In this document: piece by piece, positions 9,303-16,081 of the stretch | How positions within the stretch are numbered: position 1 is the first letter of the stretch | Layout of the letters: each line of letters starts with the position of its first letter | Source of the DNA: Gammaproteobacteria bacterium | GTDB taxonomy: Bacteria; Pseudomonadota; Gammaproteobacteria; Pseudomonadales; Porticoccaceae | Assembly (NCBI GenBank): GCA_003646355.1 | Contig: QNFO01000004.1 | Coordinates: forward strand, 1-16,237 | Length of the DNA: 16,237 nt | Reading direction: 5' to 3' | Notes under the pieces: generated by a model | Told to the model about the DNA's origin: nothing | Databases searched by the model: none | Seen by the model: the letters and a program-made list of their open reading frames with translations, nothing else | Position numbers and translations under genes: made by a program

Positions 9303-9329
9303 AACCCGGCCCCCATGGGAGGCCGGATT
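9303..9329 (-). other. Second intercistronic hairpin after rpsB
   Basis: Just past the rpsB stop, minus-strand AATCCGGCC and GGCCGGGTT pair over nine positions (one G-U) around a nine-base loop. It has no U-tract, so it is not a stand-alone terminator. It lies about ten bases upstream of the terminator-like hairpin at 9264-9293. A likely role is protection of the rpsB 3' end against exonucleases, or a tandem element with that terminator. Confidence 0.5.
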
Positions 9330-9336
9330 TTAAGGC

Positions 9337-10179
9337 TTAAGCCTCTGTAGTAGGTGCAGGTGTTGCAGGCGCAGGAGCTGCAGGTTCTTCAGCGGCTGCA
9401 GCAGGTGCAGCTTCTGTTTCAGCCGCTTCAGCAACAACGGCGTCAGCTTGTGCTTCTGTCACTTCAACAAACTCATCTTTCTCAGAAGCGACAGCGCCGC
9501 CAGCTTTGCCTTCCAGCACGGCATCAGCCATCGCCATTACGTAGAGCTTAACGGCACGGATCGCATCGTCATTGGCAGGAATGACAACATCAACGCCATC
9601 GGGGTTGCTGTTCGTGTCGACGATGCCGATAACGGGGATGCCCAGCTTGTTGGCTTCCTGTACAGCAATGCGCTCGTGATCAACATCGATCACAAACAGT
9701 GCGTCAGGCAGGCCGCCCATATCTTTAATACCACCGATGGAACGCTCGAGCTTGTCTTTCAAACGCAGACGCATCAGGCCTTCTTTTTTGGTCAGCTTTT
9801 CGAAAGTGCCGTCAGTGCTCTGTGCTTCAAGTTCACGATAGCGTTTGATGGAAGCGCGAATGGTTTTGTAGTTGGTCAACATGCCGCCCAACCAGCGATG
9901 GCAAACATAAGGCATGCCGGCGCGTTCTGCTTCTTCTTTAATCGCTTTTTGTGCAGCACGCTTGGTGCCGACAAATAGGACCTTATTGCCACTGGCGCTG
10001 AGCTGGCGAACCTGCTCGAGAGCATCGTTAAATGCTGGCACAGTGTGCTCTAAGTTGATGACGTGAATTTTGTTTCGTGCACCGAAAATGTATTGCTTCA
10101 TTTTCGGGTTCCAGTAACGAGTTTGGTGGCCAAAATGGACCCCCGCCTGGAGCATATCGCGCATACTTACTACTGTCAT
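9337..10179 (-). CDS. rpsB: 30S ribosomal protein S2
   Basis: S2 is a late-assembling protein of the small ribosomal subunit. The core is highly conserved: [24 protein letters not shown] near the start, [13 protein letters not shown] at 68-80, [14 protein letters not shown] at 94-107, and [35 protein letters not shown] at 159-193. At 280 residues it is about 40 longer than E. coli S2, owing to an Ala/Pro/Glu-rich tail from about residue 229. The frame is open to an ATG at 10218, but the start at 10179 is chosen because it matches the family N-terminus (MxTVSMRDM) and has an AGGA ribosome binding site nine bases upstream. It is the first gene of the minus-strand block, probably autoregulated by S2 through its leader, as in E. 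coli. Confidence 0.98.
   Translation of the reverse strand: MTVVSMRDMLQAGVHFGHQTRYWNPKMKQYIFGARNKIHVINLEHTVPAFNDALEQVRQLSASGNKVLFVGTKRAAQKAIKEEAERAGMPYVCHRWLGGMLTNYKTIRASIKRYRELEAQSTDGTFEKLTKKEGLMRLRLKDKLERSIGGIKDMGGLPDALFVIDVDHERIAVQEANKLGIPVIGIVDTNSNPDGVDVVIPANDDAIRAVKLYVMAMADAVLEGKAGGAVASEKDEFVEVTEAQADAVVAEAAETEAAPAAAAEEPAAPAPATPAPTTEA
9340..9495 (-). other. Low-complexity Ala/Pro/Glu-rich tail of S2
   Basis: Residues 229-280 of the S2 product consist mainly of Ala, Pro, Glu and Thr, including runs such as [17 protein letters not shown]. On the plus strand the coding DNA contains repeated TGCAGG/GCAGGT units, typical of tract expansion by slippage. Similar tails occur on S2 of some gammaproteobacteria and are probably disordered; the folded S2 core ends before it. 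Confidence 0.75.
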
Positions 10180-10311
10180 AATCAAGTTTCCTGTTGGGTT
10201 AAGCCTCCACCACCCCATTGTCTAACCTGCTTTTTAATCAAGCAGGCACCCAAGCCAATGTGTCGGTAAGTGTGAGTCGTTAAAGTTAACCCCGACAGCC
10301 ATTCCATCGGG
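10180..10311 (-). ncRNA. rpsB 5' leader (t44/S2-leader type), probable S2 autoregulation site
   Basis: The divergent rpsB/map interval is where E. coli carries the t44 RNA, now regarded as the rpsB leader bound by S2 for autogenous control. The leader, from the predicted start near 10311, folds into clear elements. CCCCGATGG and CTGTCGGGG (10312-10304 and 10298-10290) pair over nine positions around AATGG. CCTGCTT and AAGCAGG (10246-10240 and 10232-10226) pair around a seven-base loop. TTGGGT (10253-10248) pairs with ACCCAA (10199-10194) and encloses the second hairpin, ending two bases before the AGGA ribosome binding site at 10192-10189. That geometry suits control of translation initiation. 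The assignment rests on position and structure; I could not run a covariance search. Confidence 0.6.
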
Positions 10312-10317
10312 GCGCGC

Positions 10318-10326
10318 TTTATACCA
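10318..10326 (-). promoter_or_regulatory. rpsB promoter, extended -10 element with GC-rich discriminator
   Basis: The minus strand reads TGGTATAAA followed by GCGCGCC. TGG directly before TATAAA gives an extended -10 (TGn-TATAAA). The hexamer 17 bases upstream, TTCTAA, is a poor -35. The discriminator is entirely G and C, as expected for a ribosomal-protein promoter shut down by ppGpp/DksA in the stringent response. The predicted start is near 10311, giving a leader of about 130 bases. Confidence 0.65.
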
Positions 10327-10435
10327 CAACCCACCTACCATTAGAAGAACTCAAGGCAAATTCAGACCCTGACAAGCTGCTCAAGAATTAAGGCCCTGCA
10401 AGCCGCTAATCCCCAATAAGAGCCGCAAAATTGGG

Positions 10436-10441
10436 TACAAT
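10436..10441 (+). promoter_or_regulatory. Candidate -10 element for map
   Basis: TACAAT lies 32 bases before the map start codon and is one base from the -10 consensus. There is no good -35 at 16-18 bases spacing (the bases there are C- and A-rich). If used, the transcript would start near 10448, leaving a short untranslated leader. No strong Shine-Dalgarno precedes the ATG. This is a weak call. Confidence 0.3.
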
Positions 10442-10473
10442 GCTGGGCTTATTCACTGCCGCTACCAAAACTC

Positions 10474-11244
10474 ATGTCCGTTACCATCAAAACACCCGAA
10501 GAAATCGAAAAAATGCGCATTGCTGGCAAACTGGCTGCCGATGTTCTTGAAATGATTGCCCCCCATGTACAGGCCGGCATCAGCACTCTCGAGCTAGACA
10601 CAATCTGTCACGATTTTATGGTCGATGTTCAACAAGCTATTCCCGCTTGTCTCAATTACCGGGGCTTTCCTAAGTCGATCTGCACCTCGGTGAATCAGGT
10701 GATTTGTCACGGCATCCCCGCCGCTAATAAAGTGCTGAAAAATGGCGACATCGTCAACCTCGATATTACTGTGATTAAAGACGGCTATTTTGGCGACACC
10801 AGCATGATGTTCGGCATCGGTAAAACACCCAGCCACGCTGACCGGCTCATTAAAGTTGCCCAGGAATGTCTTTACCTCGGCATAGAGCAAGTTAAACCTG
10901 GCAATCGTCTGGGCGACATTGGTCATGTGGTACAAAAACATGCCGAGGGCATGCATTACTCTGTCGTCCGCGAATACTGCGGCCACGGCATTGGCAATGA
11001 GTTTCACGAAGAACCTCAGGTACTGCACTACGGCAAAGCGGACACAGGGTTGGTACTTGAAGAGGGCATGACATTCACCATCGAGCCCATGGTCAATGCT
11101 GGCAAGCAGCAGACTAAACTTAAGCCCGATGGCTGGACGGTGGAAACCCGCGATGGTCGCCTCTCAGCGCAGTGGGAGCACACCTTATTAGTCACTGCAA
11201 CCGGGGTGGATGTACTCACTGCCCGCCCCGGCGAATCTTTTTAA
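10474..11244 (+). CDS. map: Methionine aminopeptidase, type I
   Basis: Map removes the initiator methionine from nascent proteins when the second residue is small. The 256-residue product is colinear with E. coli MetAP (264): N-terminal IKTPEEIEKMRIAGKLAADVLEMI, the substrate-site His in VICHGIP (about 79), metal ligands in NLDITVIKDGYFGDTS (about D97 and D108), His in GHGIGNEFHEEP (about 171), Glu in FTIEPMVNAG (about 204), and Glu in SAQWEHTLLVT (about 235). It is a pita-bread-fold dinuclear metalloenzyme with all five ligands present. It is transcribed divergently from rpsB, the usual gammaproteobacterial arrangement, and followed by glnD after 56 bases with no visible terminator. Confidence 0.98.
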   Translation: MSVTIKTPEEIEKMRIAGKLAADVLEMIAPHVQAGISTLELDTICHDFMVDVQQAIPACLNYRGFPKSICTSVNQVICHGIPAANKVLKNGDIVNLDITVIKDGYFGDTSMMFGIGKTPSHADRLIKVAQECLYLGIEQVKPGNRLGDIGHVVQKHAEGMHYSVVREYCGHGIGNEFHEEPQVLHYGKADTGLVLEEGMTFTIEPMVNAGKQQTKLKPDGWTVETRDGRLSAQWEHTLLVTATGVDVLTARPGESF

Positions 11245-11300
11245 GTCTCGCTTACTGAAAGAACTCTTCACACCTACCCTCAAAAAAATCAGCAGCAGCC

Positions 11301-14024
11301 ATGAACTCAAGTCCTGAAGCCTTGCCCATGCCCCTATTTTTTGACGAGAAGCGCTTTCTCGTCAACCTCAGCACCGGTGATGCGCAAACAGTTTTTCGAG
11401 ATGCCATCCGCGCCACTGACACCTCCCTCAACAACCGCTTTGAACAAGGCGAAGACATCGAAACCCTAGTACATGAACGCGCTGCTTTTATTGACCGCAT
11501 TCTGTTGCACGCCTGGCAGCGCTTTAGCTGGGACAAAAACATTAGCCTGCTCGCGGTGGGTGGCTATGGTCGTGGTGAACTCCATCCCCACTCCGACATC
11601 GACCTGCTGATTTTAAGCAAGCGTAAAAACCACAAGCCCTATAAAGCCAGCATCGAAAGCTTCCTGACTTTTCTCTGGGATATTCAACTCCATATTGGCC
11701 ACAGCGTGCGTTCCTTGTCCCACTGTGTTGAAGAGGCGAAGGCTGACATTACCGTCGCCACCAATCTCATGGAGTCGCGCACTCTCGCGGGCAATGTCGA
11801 ACTGCGCCTGAAAATGGAAGAACAAACCGGGCCCAATAATATCTGGCCAGCGGACACGTTTTTTCGCGCTAAATACGACGAACAAAATGAGCGCCACGAA
11901 AAGCACGGTAATACCGAGTACAACCTGGAGCCAAATATTAAAGAGGCCCCCGGTGGTTTGAGAGACATCCAAACCATTGGCTGGGTTGCAAAGCGATATT
12001 TTCACAAACGCAGCTTAGCCGAGCTGGCAAACACCCACTTTCTTGCCGCCGAGGAGTACGAATTACTGCGTAAAGGCCAGGCATTTCTGTGGCGTGTGCG
12101 CTACGGCTTACACCTGATCGCCGGACGCCCCGAAGAACGCTTACTCTTCGACTCCCAGCGCAAGCTGGCACAGATGTTTGGCTACGAAGACACCAAAGAG
12201 CGGCTTGCCGTCGAACAATTTATGCAGCGCTACTATCGTGTGGTACTGGCCATGCGTGAGCAAAACGACATGCTTCTCCATTACATGGACGAAGTTATCA
12301 ACAAAAGTCACAAGAAAAACACCCTTCGTACGATCAATGCGCGCTTTCAAATACGTGACGATTATATTGAGGTGGTTGACGATAATGTTTTCTTCAATCA
12401 TCCCTCGACCCTGCTAGAAATCTTCGTCTTACTGGGTGAAGACTCTTCTATTCAAGGCGTGCGCTCGACGACCATCCGCCAAATCCGCCAACATCGCCAT
12501 CAGATCGACGAGGCCTTTCGCAACGACCCCGTCAATCGCGAGCTGTTTATGCGTCTGTTCCGCTGCAGTGGACGGCTCACAACACAGCTCCAACGCATGG
12601 TTCGCTACGGTATTCTGGGTAAATACCTGCCTGAGTTCGAGCGCATCATCGGTTTAATGCAACACGACCTGTTCCATATTTATCCGGTCGACGCCCACAC
12701 CATTCAGCTGATTCGTAATATCCGCCGGCTCGGTAACGCAGAAGAGGTCGAGAAGTTCCCCGTTGCTTCTCATGTGCTGAAAAACTTACCCAAGCCCGAA
12801 CTGCTCCTTATCGCCGGGCTCTATCACGATATCGCTAAAGGGCGCGGTGGCGATCACTCGAAACTCGGCGCGGTCGACGCAACTGATTTTGCACAGCGCC
12901 ATGGCTTTTCCGAGCAGGAAACCGAACTGGTCAGCTGGCTGGTCGAAAGCCATCTATTAATGTCGAGCATTTCCCAACGCGAGGACATCTCCGACCCCGA
13001 TGTGATCCACAAATTCGCCCTGATCGTCGGTGATCAAATACATCTCGATCACCTACTAACACTCACCATCGCCGACATGAATGCCACCAACCCCACCTTG
13101 TGGAACAACTGGAAGGGCTCATTAATTCGCCAGCTCTATTTCCAGACCCGCGATGCCCTCAGACGCGGTCTGGAAAACCCCATTAACAAACAGAAATGGA
13201 TTGAAAATACCCGCAATGAAACCCAGGCTCTGTTGGAAAAAGAAGGCATTAGCCGGGAGCAAAGCACCGCCCTGTGGAGTGACATGGACAGCGAGCTTTT
13301 TCTGAGAGAAAGCGCCAGTGTGATTACGCGGGGGGTTAAAGCTGTACTCTCAGCCGAGGATCCCAGTTTACCCGTGATCCTTATCGAAGATGCGGGTATG
13401 GAAGACGACAGCGTGACCCGTATATTTATACACACCAAGAACCTCACCAATGCCTTTCCCGTTACCGCCGCCGCCCTCGATACGCTGCGCCTCGACATCC
13501 TCGATGCCCGGCTGTACACCGGCAATGAGAATCACACCTACGATATTTTTTATGTACTCGACGATCAGGGCCAGCCTTTCGCCAATCGTCGTGATAAAGC
13601 CGAAAAAGTAGAACGCAAGCTCAAAGAAGCCTTAATCGCTAATGACAGCAGCAACCTTGAGGTCAAGCGCCGCACCCCACGCCAGTTAAAACAACTGACC
13701 ATTGGCACCTCGGCTAAAATTGATCATAGCCATGACTCCCGTACGACGTATCTCGAAGTTGTTGCGCCCGACCGCCCTGGCTTACTCGCCCAACTCAGCC
13801 AAATATTTATGCGCTTCAATCTCCACTTGCACAGCGCAAAAATTGCCACCCTGGGCGAACGGGTTGAGGATGTTTTTTATCTCACCGATGAAAATGACCA
13901 GGCGATTAAGGATCTGGATTTATGCCGCGAGATAGAGCAAACCATTTGTCGTGAACTCAATACCCGAAACCTCGACGATGAGGTATCGGGAGCGACAACA
14001 GAATTAATTCAACAACGCGATTAA
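11301..14024 (+). CDS. glnD: Bifunctional PII uridylyltransferase / uridylyl-removing enzyme
   Basis: GlnD senses glutamine and adds or removes UMP on PII proteins (GlnB/GlnK), controlling glutamine synthetase and nitrogen gene expression. The 907-residue product (E. coli 890) has the usual domain order. A nucleotidyltransferase domain carries GGYGRGELHPHSDIDLL at about 87-103, with catalytic D99 and D101. The linker region contains YNLEPNIKEAPGGLRDI. An HD hydrolase domain contains LYHDIAKGRGGDHS, with H509-D510. Two C-terminal ACT domains follow (about 705-790 and 814-890, the second with APDRPGLLAQLS) for glutamine sensing. Both activities should be intact. The ATG at 11301 has no clear Shine-Dalgarno; an in-frame ATG at 11328 is possible, but the first fits family length. 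dapC follows after 61 bases. Confidence 0.98.
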   Translation: MNSSPEALPMPLFFDEKRFLVNLSTGDAQTVFRDAIRATDTSLNNRFEQGEDIETLVHERAAFIDRILLHAWQRFSWDKNISLLAVGGYGRGELHPHSDIDLLILSKRKNHKPYKASIESFLTFLWDIQLHIGHSVRSLSHCVEEAKADITVATNLMESRTLAGNVELRLKMEEQTGPNNIWPADTFFRAKYDEQNERHEKHGNTEYNLEPNIKEAPGGLRDIQTIGWVAKRYFHKRSLAELANTHFLAAEEYELLRKGQAFLWRVRYGLHLIAGRPEERLLFDSQRKLAQMFGYEDTKERLAVEQFMQRYYRVVLAMREQNDMLLHYMDEVINKSHKKNTLRTINARFQIRDDYIEVVDDNVFFNHPSTLLEIFVLLGEDSSIQGVRSTTIRQIRQHRHQIDEAFRNDPVNRELFMRLFRCSGRLTTQLQRMVRYGILGKYLPEFERIIGLMQHDLFHIYPVDAHTIQLIRNIRRLGNAEEVEKFPVASHVLKNLPKPELLLIAGLYHDIAKGRGGDHSKLGAVDATDFAQRHGFSEQETELVSWLVESHLLMSSISQREDISDPDVIHKFALIVGDQIHLDHLLTLTIADMNATNPTLWNNWKGSLIRQLYFQTRDALRRGLENPINKQKWIENTRNETQALLEKEGISREQSTALWSDMDSELFLRESASVITRGVKAVLSAEDPSLPVILIEDAGMEDDSVTRIFIHTKNLTNAFPVTAAALDTLRLDILDARLYTGNENHTYDIFYVLDDQGQPFANRRDKAEKVERKLKEALIANDSSNLEVKRRTPRQLKQLTIGTSAKIDHSHDSRTTYLEVVAPDRPGLLAQLSQIFMRFNLHLHSAKIATLGERVEDVFYLTDENDQAIKDLDLCREIEQTICRELNTRNLDDEVSGATTELIQQRD

Positions 14025-14036
14025 TTATAAAATTCA

Positions 14037-14068
14037 CTGTCCCCGGTCAACACGCCGCTCGTGGACAG
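14037..14068. repeat. Short inverted repeat in the glnD-dapC gap
   Basis: CTGTCC (14037-14042) and GGACAG (14063-14068) can pair across a 20-base loop in the 61-base gap before dapC. There is no U-tract. It may be a weak intercistronic hairpin; the pairing is short enough to be chance. Confidence 0.2.
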
Positions 14069-14085
14069 GCCGTGAAGAGAGCGCC

Positions 14086-15309
14086 ATGAATCCAGATCTA
14101 CAAACCCTACAGCCCTACCCCTTTGAAAAGCTAAAAACCCTGCTGGCAGGTATAGAAGCACCGGGCACATTAGCCCCCATTAGCCTCTCCGTTGGCGAAC
14201 CCAAACATGCCGCACCGCAATTAGTCATCGACACATTGATTGCCCACATCAACGGCATCGCACAAAGCAGTGGCCTTAACGTCTACCCGGGTACCAAAGG
14301 CATCCCCGAGCTGCGACAGGCCATTGCCCAGTGGTTGACGCGGCGTTTTAAACTGCCGGTGCCGCCTGACCCTGAGCAACATATTTTGCCCGTCAACGGC
14401 ACCCGCGAGGCCCTGTTCGCCTTTGCCCAGACGGTGATCGACCCCAGCACTAAAACAAAAACAAAACCCACGGTAGTGATGCCCAATCCCTACTACCAAA
14501 TTTATGAAGGTGCCGCCCTGCTCGCCGGTGCTGAGCCGGTCTTCCTCAACTGCACAAAAGAGACTCACTTTGCGCCGGATTTTTCCAGTCTGAGTGATGC
14601 CGACTGGCAACGCTGCCAACTGGTTTATATTTGCACCCCGGGCAATCCCACCGGCTCGGTGCTAGGGCTCGACACGTTGAAGGAATTAATCGCACTGGCC
14701 GATCGCCACGACTTTATTATCGCCAGCGACGAGTGCTATTCAGAAATTTACGCCGATGAAGGCCAGCCTCCACCCGGTTTATTACAGGCCTGTGCCGAAC
14801 TGGGCAGGCATGACTTTAAACGCTGTATGGTTTTTCACAGCCTGTCAAAACGCTCCAACCTGCCCGGCCTGCGCTCCGGCTTTGTCGCCGGTGATGCCGA
14901 CATCATCAAACAGTTTTTGCTGTATCGCACCTACCACGGCTCCGCCATGCCGATTCAACACCAGTGGGCCAGTGTTACAGCGTGGGGTGATGAAGCACAC
15001 GTGCTCGACAATCGCCGCCAGTATCGCGAGAAATTCACTGCCGTCACTGAAATTCTAAAACCGGTAATGGCGTTTAGTCAGCCCGATGCCGGTTTCTATT
15101 TATGGCCGAAAACACCCATTGCCGATGATATTTTTACCCGCGACCTGCTCGCCACACAAAATATTGCCGTCGTCCCCGGACGCTATCTGGCCCGCGATAC
15201 GGCAACAGGTAACCCCGGCGAACAACGTATTCGCATGGCCCTGGTTGCACCGCTGGCCCAGTGTGAAGAAGCGGCCCAGCGCATCAAACACTTTGTAGAG
15301 AGCCTGTAA
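14086..15309 (+). CDS. dapC: Succinyldiaminopimelate transaminase
   Basis: DapC is a PLP-dependent fold-type I aminotransferase that makes N-succinyl-LL-2,6-diaminopimelate from the keto precursor, with glutamate as donor, in the succinylase branch of lysine and peptidoglycan diaminopimelate synthesis. The 407-residue product has LNVYPGTKGIPELRQAI near 65-80, the PLP-site CTPGNPTG, SDECYSEIY, the Schiff-base lysine K255 in SLSKRSNLPGLRSGF, and the substrate carboxylate-binding region near RIRMALV. A general aspartate-type aminotransferase is the alternative, but the N-terminal LQPYPFEKL and the position directly after glnD and upstream of yffB (in Pseudomonas close to dapD) favour DapC. AGAGAG forms the ribosome binding site. 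The stop codon abuts the nth start. Confidence 0.92.
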   Translation: MNPDLQTLQPYPFEKLKTLLAGIEAPGTLAPISLSVGEPKHAAPQLVIDTLIAHINGIAQSSGLNVYPGTKGIPELRQAIAQWLTRRFKLPVPPDPEQHILPVNGTREALFAFAQTVIDPSTKTKTKPTVVMPNPYYQIYEGAALLAGAEPVFLNCTKETHFAPDFSSLSDADWQRCQLVYICTPGNPTGSVLGLDTLKELIALADRHDFIIASDECYSEIYADEGQPPPGLLQACAELGRHDFKRCMVFHSLSKRSNLPGLRSGFVAGDADIIKQFLLYRTYHGSAMPIQHQWASVTAWGDEAHVLDNRRQYREKFTAVTEILKPVMAFSQPDAGFYLWPKTPIADDIFTRDLLATQNIAVVPGRYLARDTATGNPGEQRIRMALVAPLAQCEEAAQRIKHFVESL

Positions 15310-15963
15310 ATGCTCAAGCAAGAGCGGGTGGCCTATATTCTCGAGACGCTTGCCAGGCACTATCCGACGCAGCCCATTCCCCTCGACCACAGTAATAATT
15401 ACACCCTACTGGTCGCGGTGCTGCTCTCCGCCCAGTGCACCGATGCCCGGGTCAATACGGTAACGCCAGCCCTGTTTGCGCTGGCCGATAATGCTACCGA
15501 TATGTGCCATGTACCCGTCGAAACCATTCTCGGCATTATTCGCCCCTGTGGCCTTTCACCCCGCAAATCAAAGGCTATTGCCGGTCTCTCTCATATTCTG
15601 GTTAACGACTACGACGGAGAAGTGCCCGAAGATATGGAAGCCCTGGAAACCCTGCCCGGCGTCGGCCACAAAACCGCTGGCGTAGTGATGTCCCAGGCCT
15701 TTGGCCACCCCGCCTTTCCCGTCGACACCCACATTCACCGGCTGGCGCAACGCTGGGGGCTCACCAACGGCAAAAACGTGGTGCAAACTGAAAAAGACCT
15801 GAAACGGCTTTTTCCAAAGTCAGCGTGGAATGCCCTGCACCTGCAAATTATTTACTACGGTCGCGAGTACTGCTCGGCCCGTGGTTGCGATGGCACGGTG
15901 TGTGAGATTTGCACCACCTGCTATCCCAAGCGAAAAAAAGCCTTCGTCGCTAAAAAAGCCTGA
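15310..15963 (+). CDS. nth: Endonuclease III-family DNA glycosylase/AP lyase with atypical cysteine motif
   Basis: Nth excises oxidised pyrimidines and cleaves the abasic site in base excision repair. The 217-residue product has LLSAQCTD near 38-45, the helix-hairpin-helix LPGVGHKTA with catalytic K121, and VDTHIHR with the catalytic D139. The C-terminal iron-sulfur region differs from the textbook C-x6-C-x2-C-x5-C: cysteines fall at 188, 193, 198, 201 and 204, so the spacing is x4, x4, x2, x2. It may still bind 4Fe-4S with a different ligand set, or represent a distinct subfamily. The ATG follows the dapC TAA with no gap, with GAGAG upstream as ribosome binding site, so translation is probably coupled. 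In many gammaproteobacteria nth lies next to the rnf/rsx genes instead. Confidence 0.93.
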   Translation: MLKQERVAYILETLARHYPTQPIPLDHSNNYTLLVAVLLSAQCTDARVNTVTPALFALADNATDMCHVPVETILGIIRPCGLSPRKSKAIAGLSHILVNDYDGEVPEDMEALETLPGVGHKTAGVVMSQAFGHPAFPVDTHIHRLAQRWGLTNGKNVVQTEKDLKRLFPKSAWNALHLQIIYYGREYCSARGCDGTVCEICTTCYPKRKKAFVAKKA

Positions 15964-15976
15964 TGGTTTTTTAGCG
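15948..15976 (+). terminator. AT-rich inverted repeat across the nth stop, possible terminator
   Basis: CGCTAAAAAA (15948-15957) and TTTTTTAGCG (15967-15976) are perfect ten-base inverted arms around a nine-base loop that contains the nth TGA. In terminator terms this is an A-tract, a tiny GC core (CC/GG) and a six-T run followed by AGCG. The stable GC stem of a strong terminator is lacking, so termination would be weak. It may simply help define the 3' end of the dapC-nth mRNA. Confidence 0.35.
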
Positions 15977-15986
15977 AGCTATGGGC

Positions 15987-16005
15987 GCACATAAACAGAA
16001 TGTGC
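15987..16005. repeat. Inverted repeat upstream of yffB
   Basis: GCACAT (15987-15992) and ATGTGC (16000-16005) flank AAACAGA. The 6-7-6 dyad lies about 80 bases before the yffB start, and about 20 bases upstream of TATCCT (16023-16028), a possible weak -10. This spacing suits an operator for a dimeric regulator, but no family is recognised and the dyad could be chance. Confidence 0.25.
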
Positions 16006-16081
16006 TCGAGAGTCGCTTTTGCTATCCTAGCCAGCGTTTTTCAACACGCAATTGCTTTCAAGAAAACCGGGATAAAAACTT

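Noticed and set aside
9333..9344. Twelve-base palindrome AGGCTTAAGCCT over the rpsB stop codon
   Set aside because: It has no loop, so it cannot form a normal hairpin, and it arises from the Ala codon and TAA stop context; probably chance.
9448..9978. A 176-codon plus-strand open frame antisense to rpsB
   Set aside because: It is explained by codon bias of the highly expressed rpsB gene on the opposite strand; the translation shows no family features.
10180..10218. Upstream in-frame extension of rpsB (13 codons)
   Set aside because: It falls within the structured leader and its ribosome binding site; S2 proteins start with MxTVSMRDM, which the ATG at 10179 provides.
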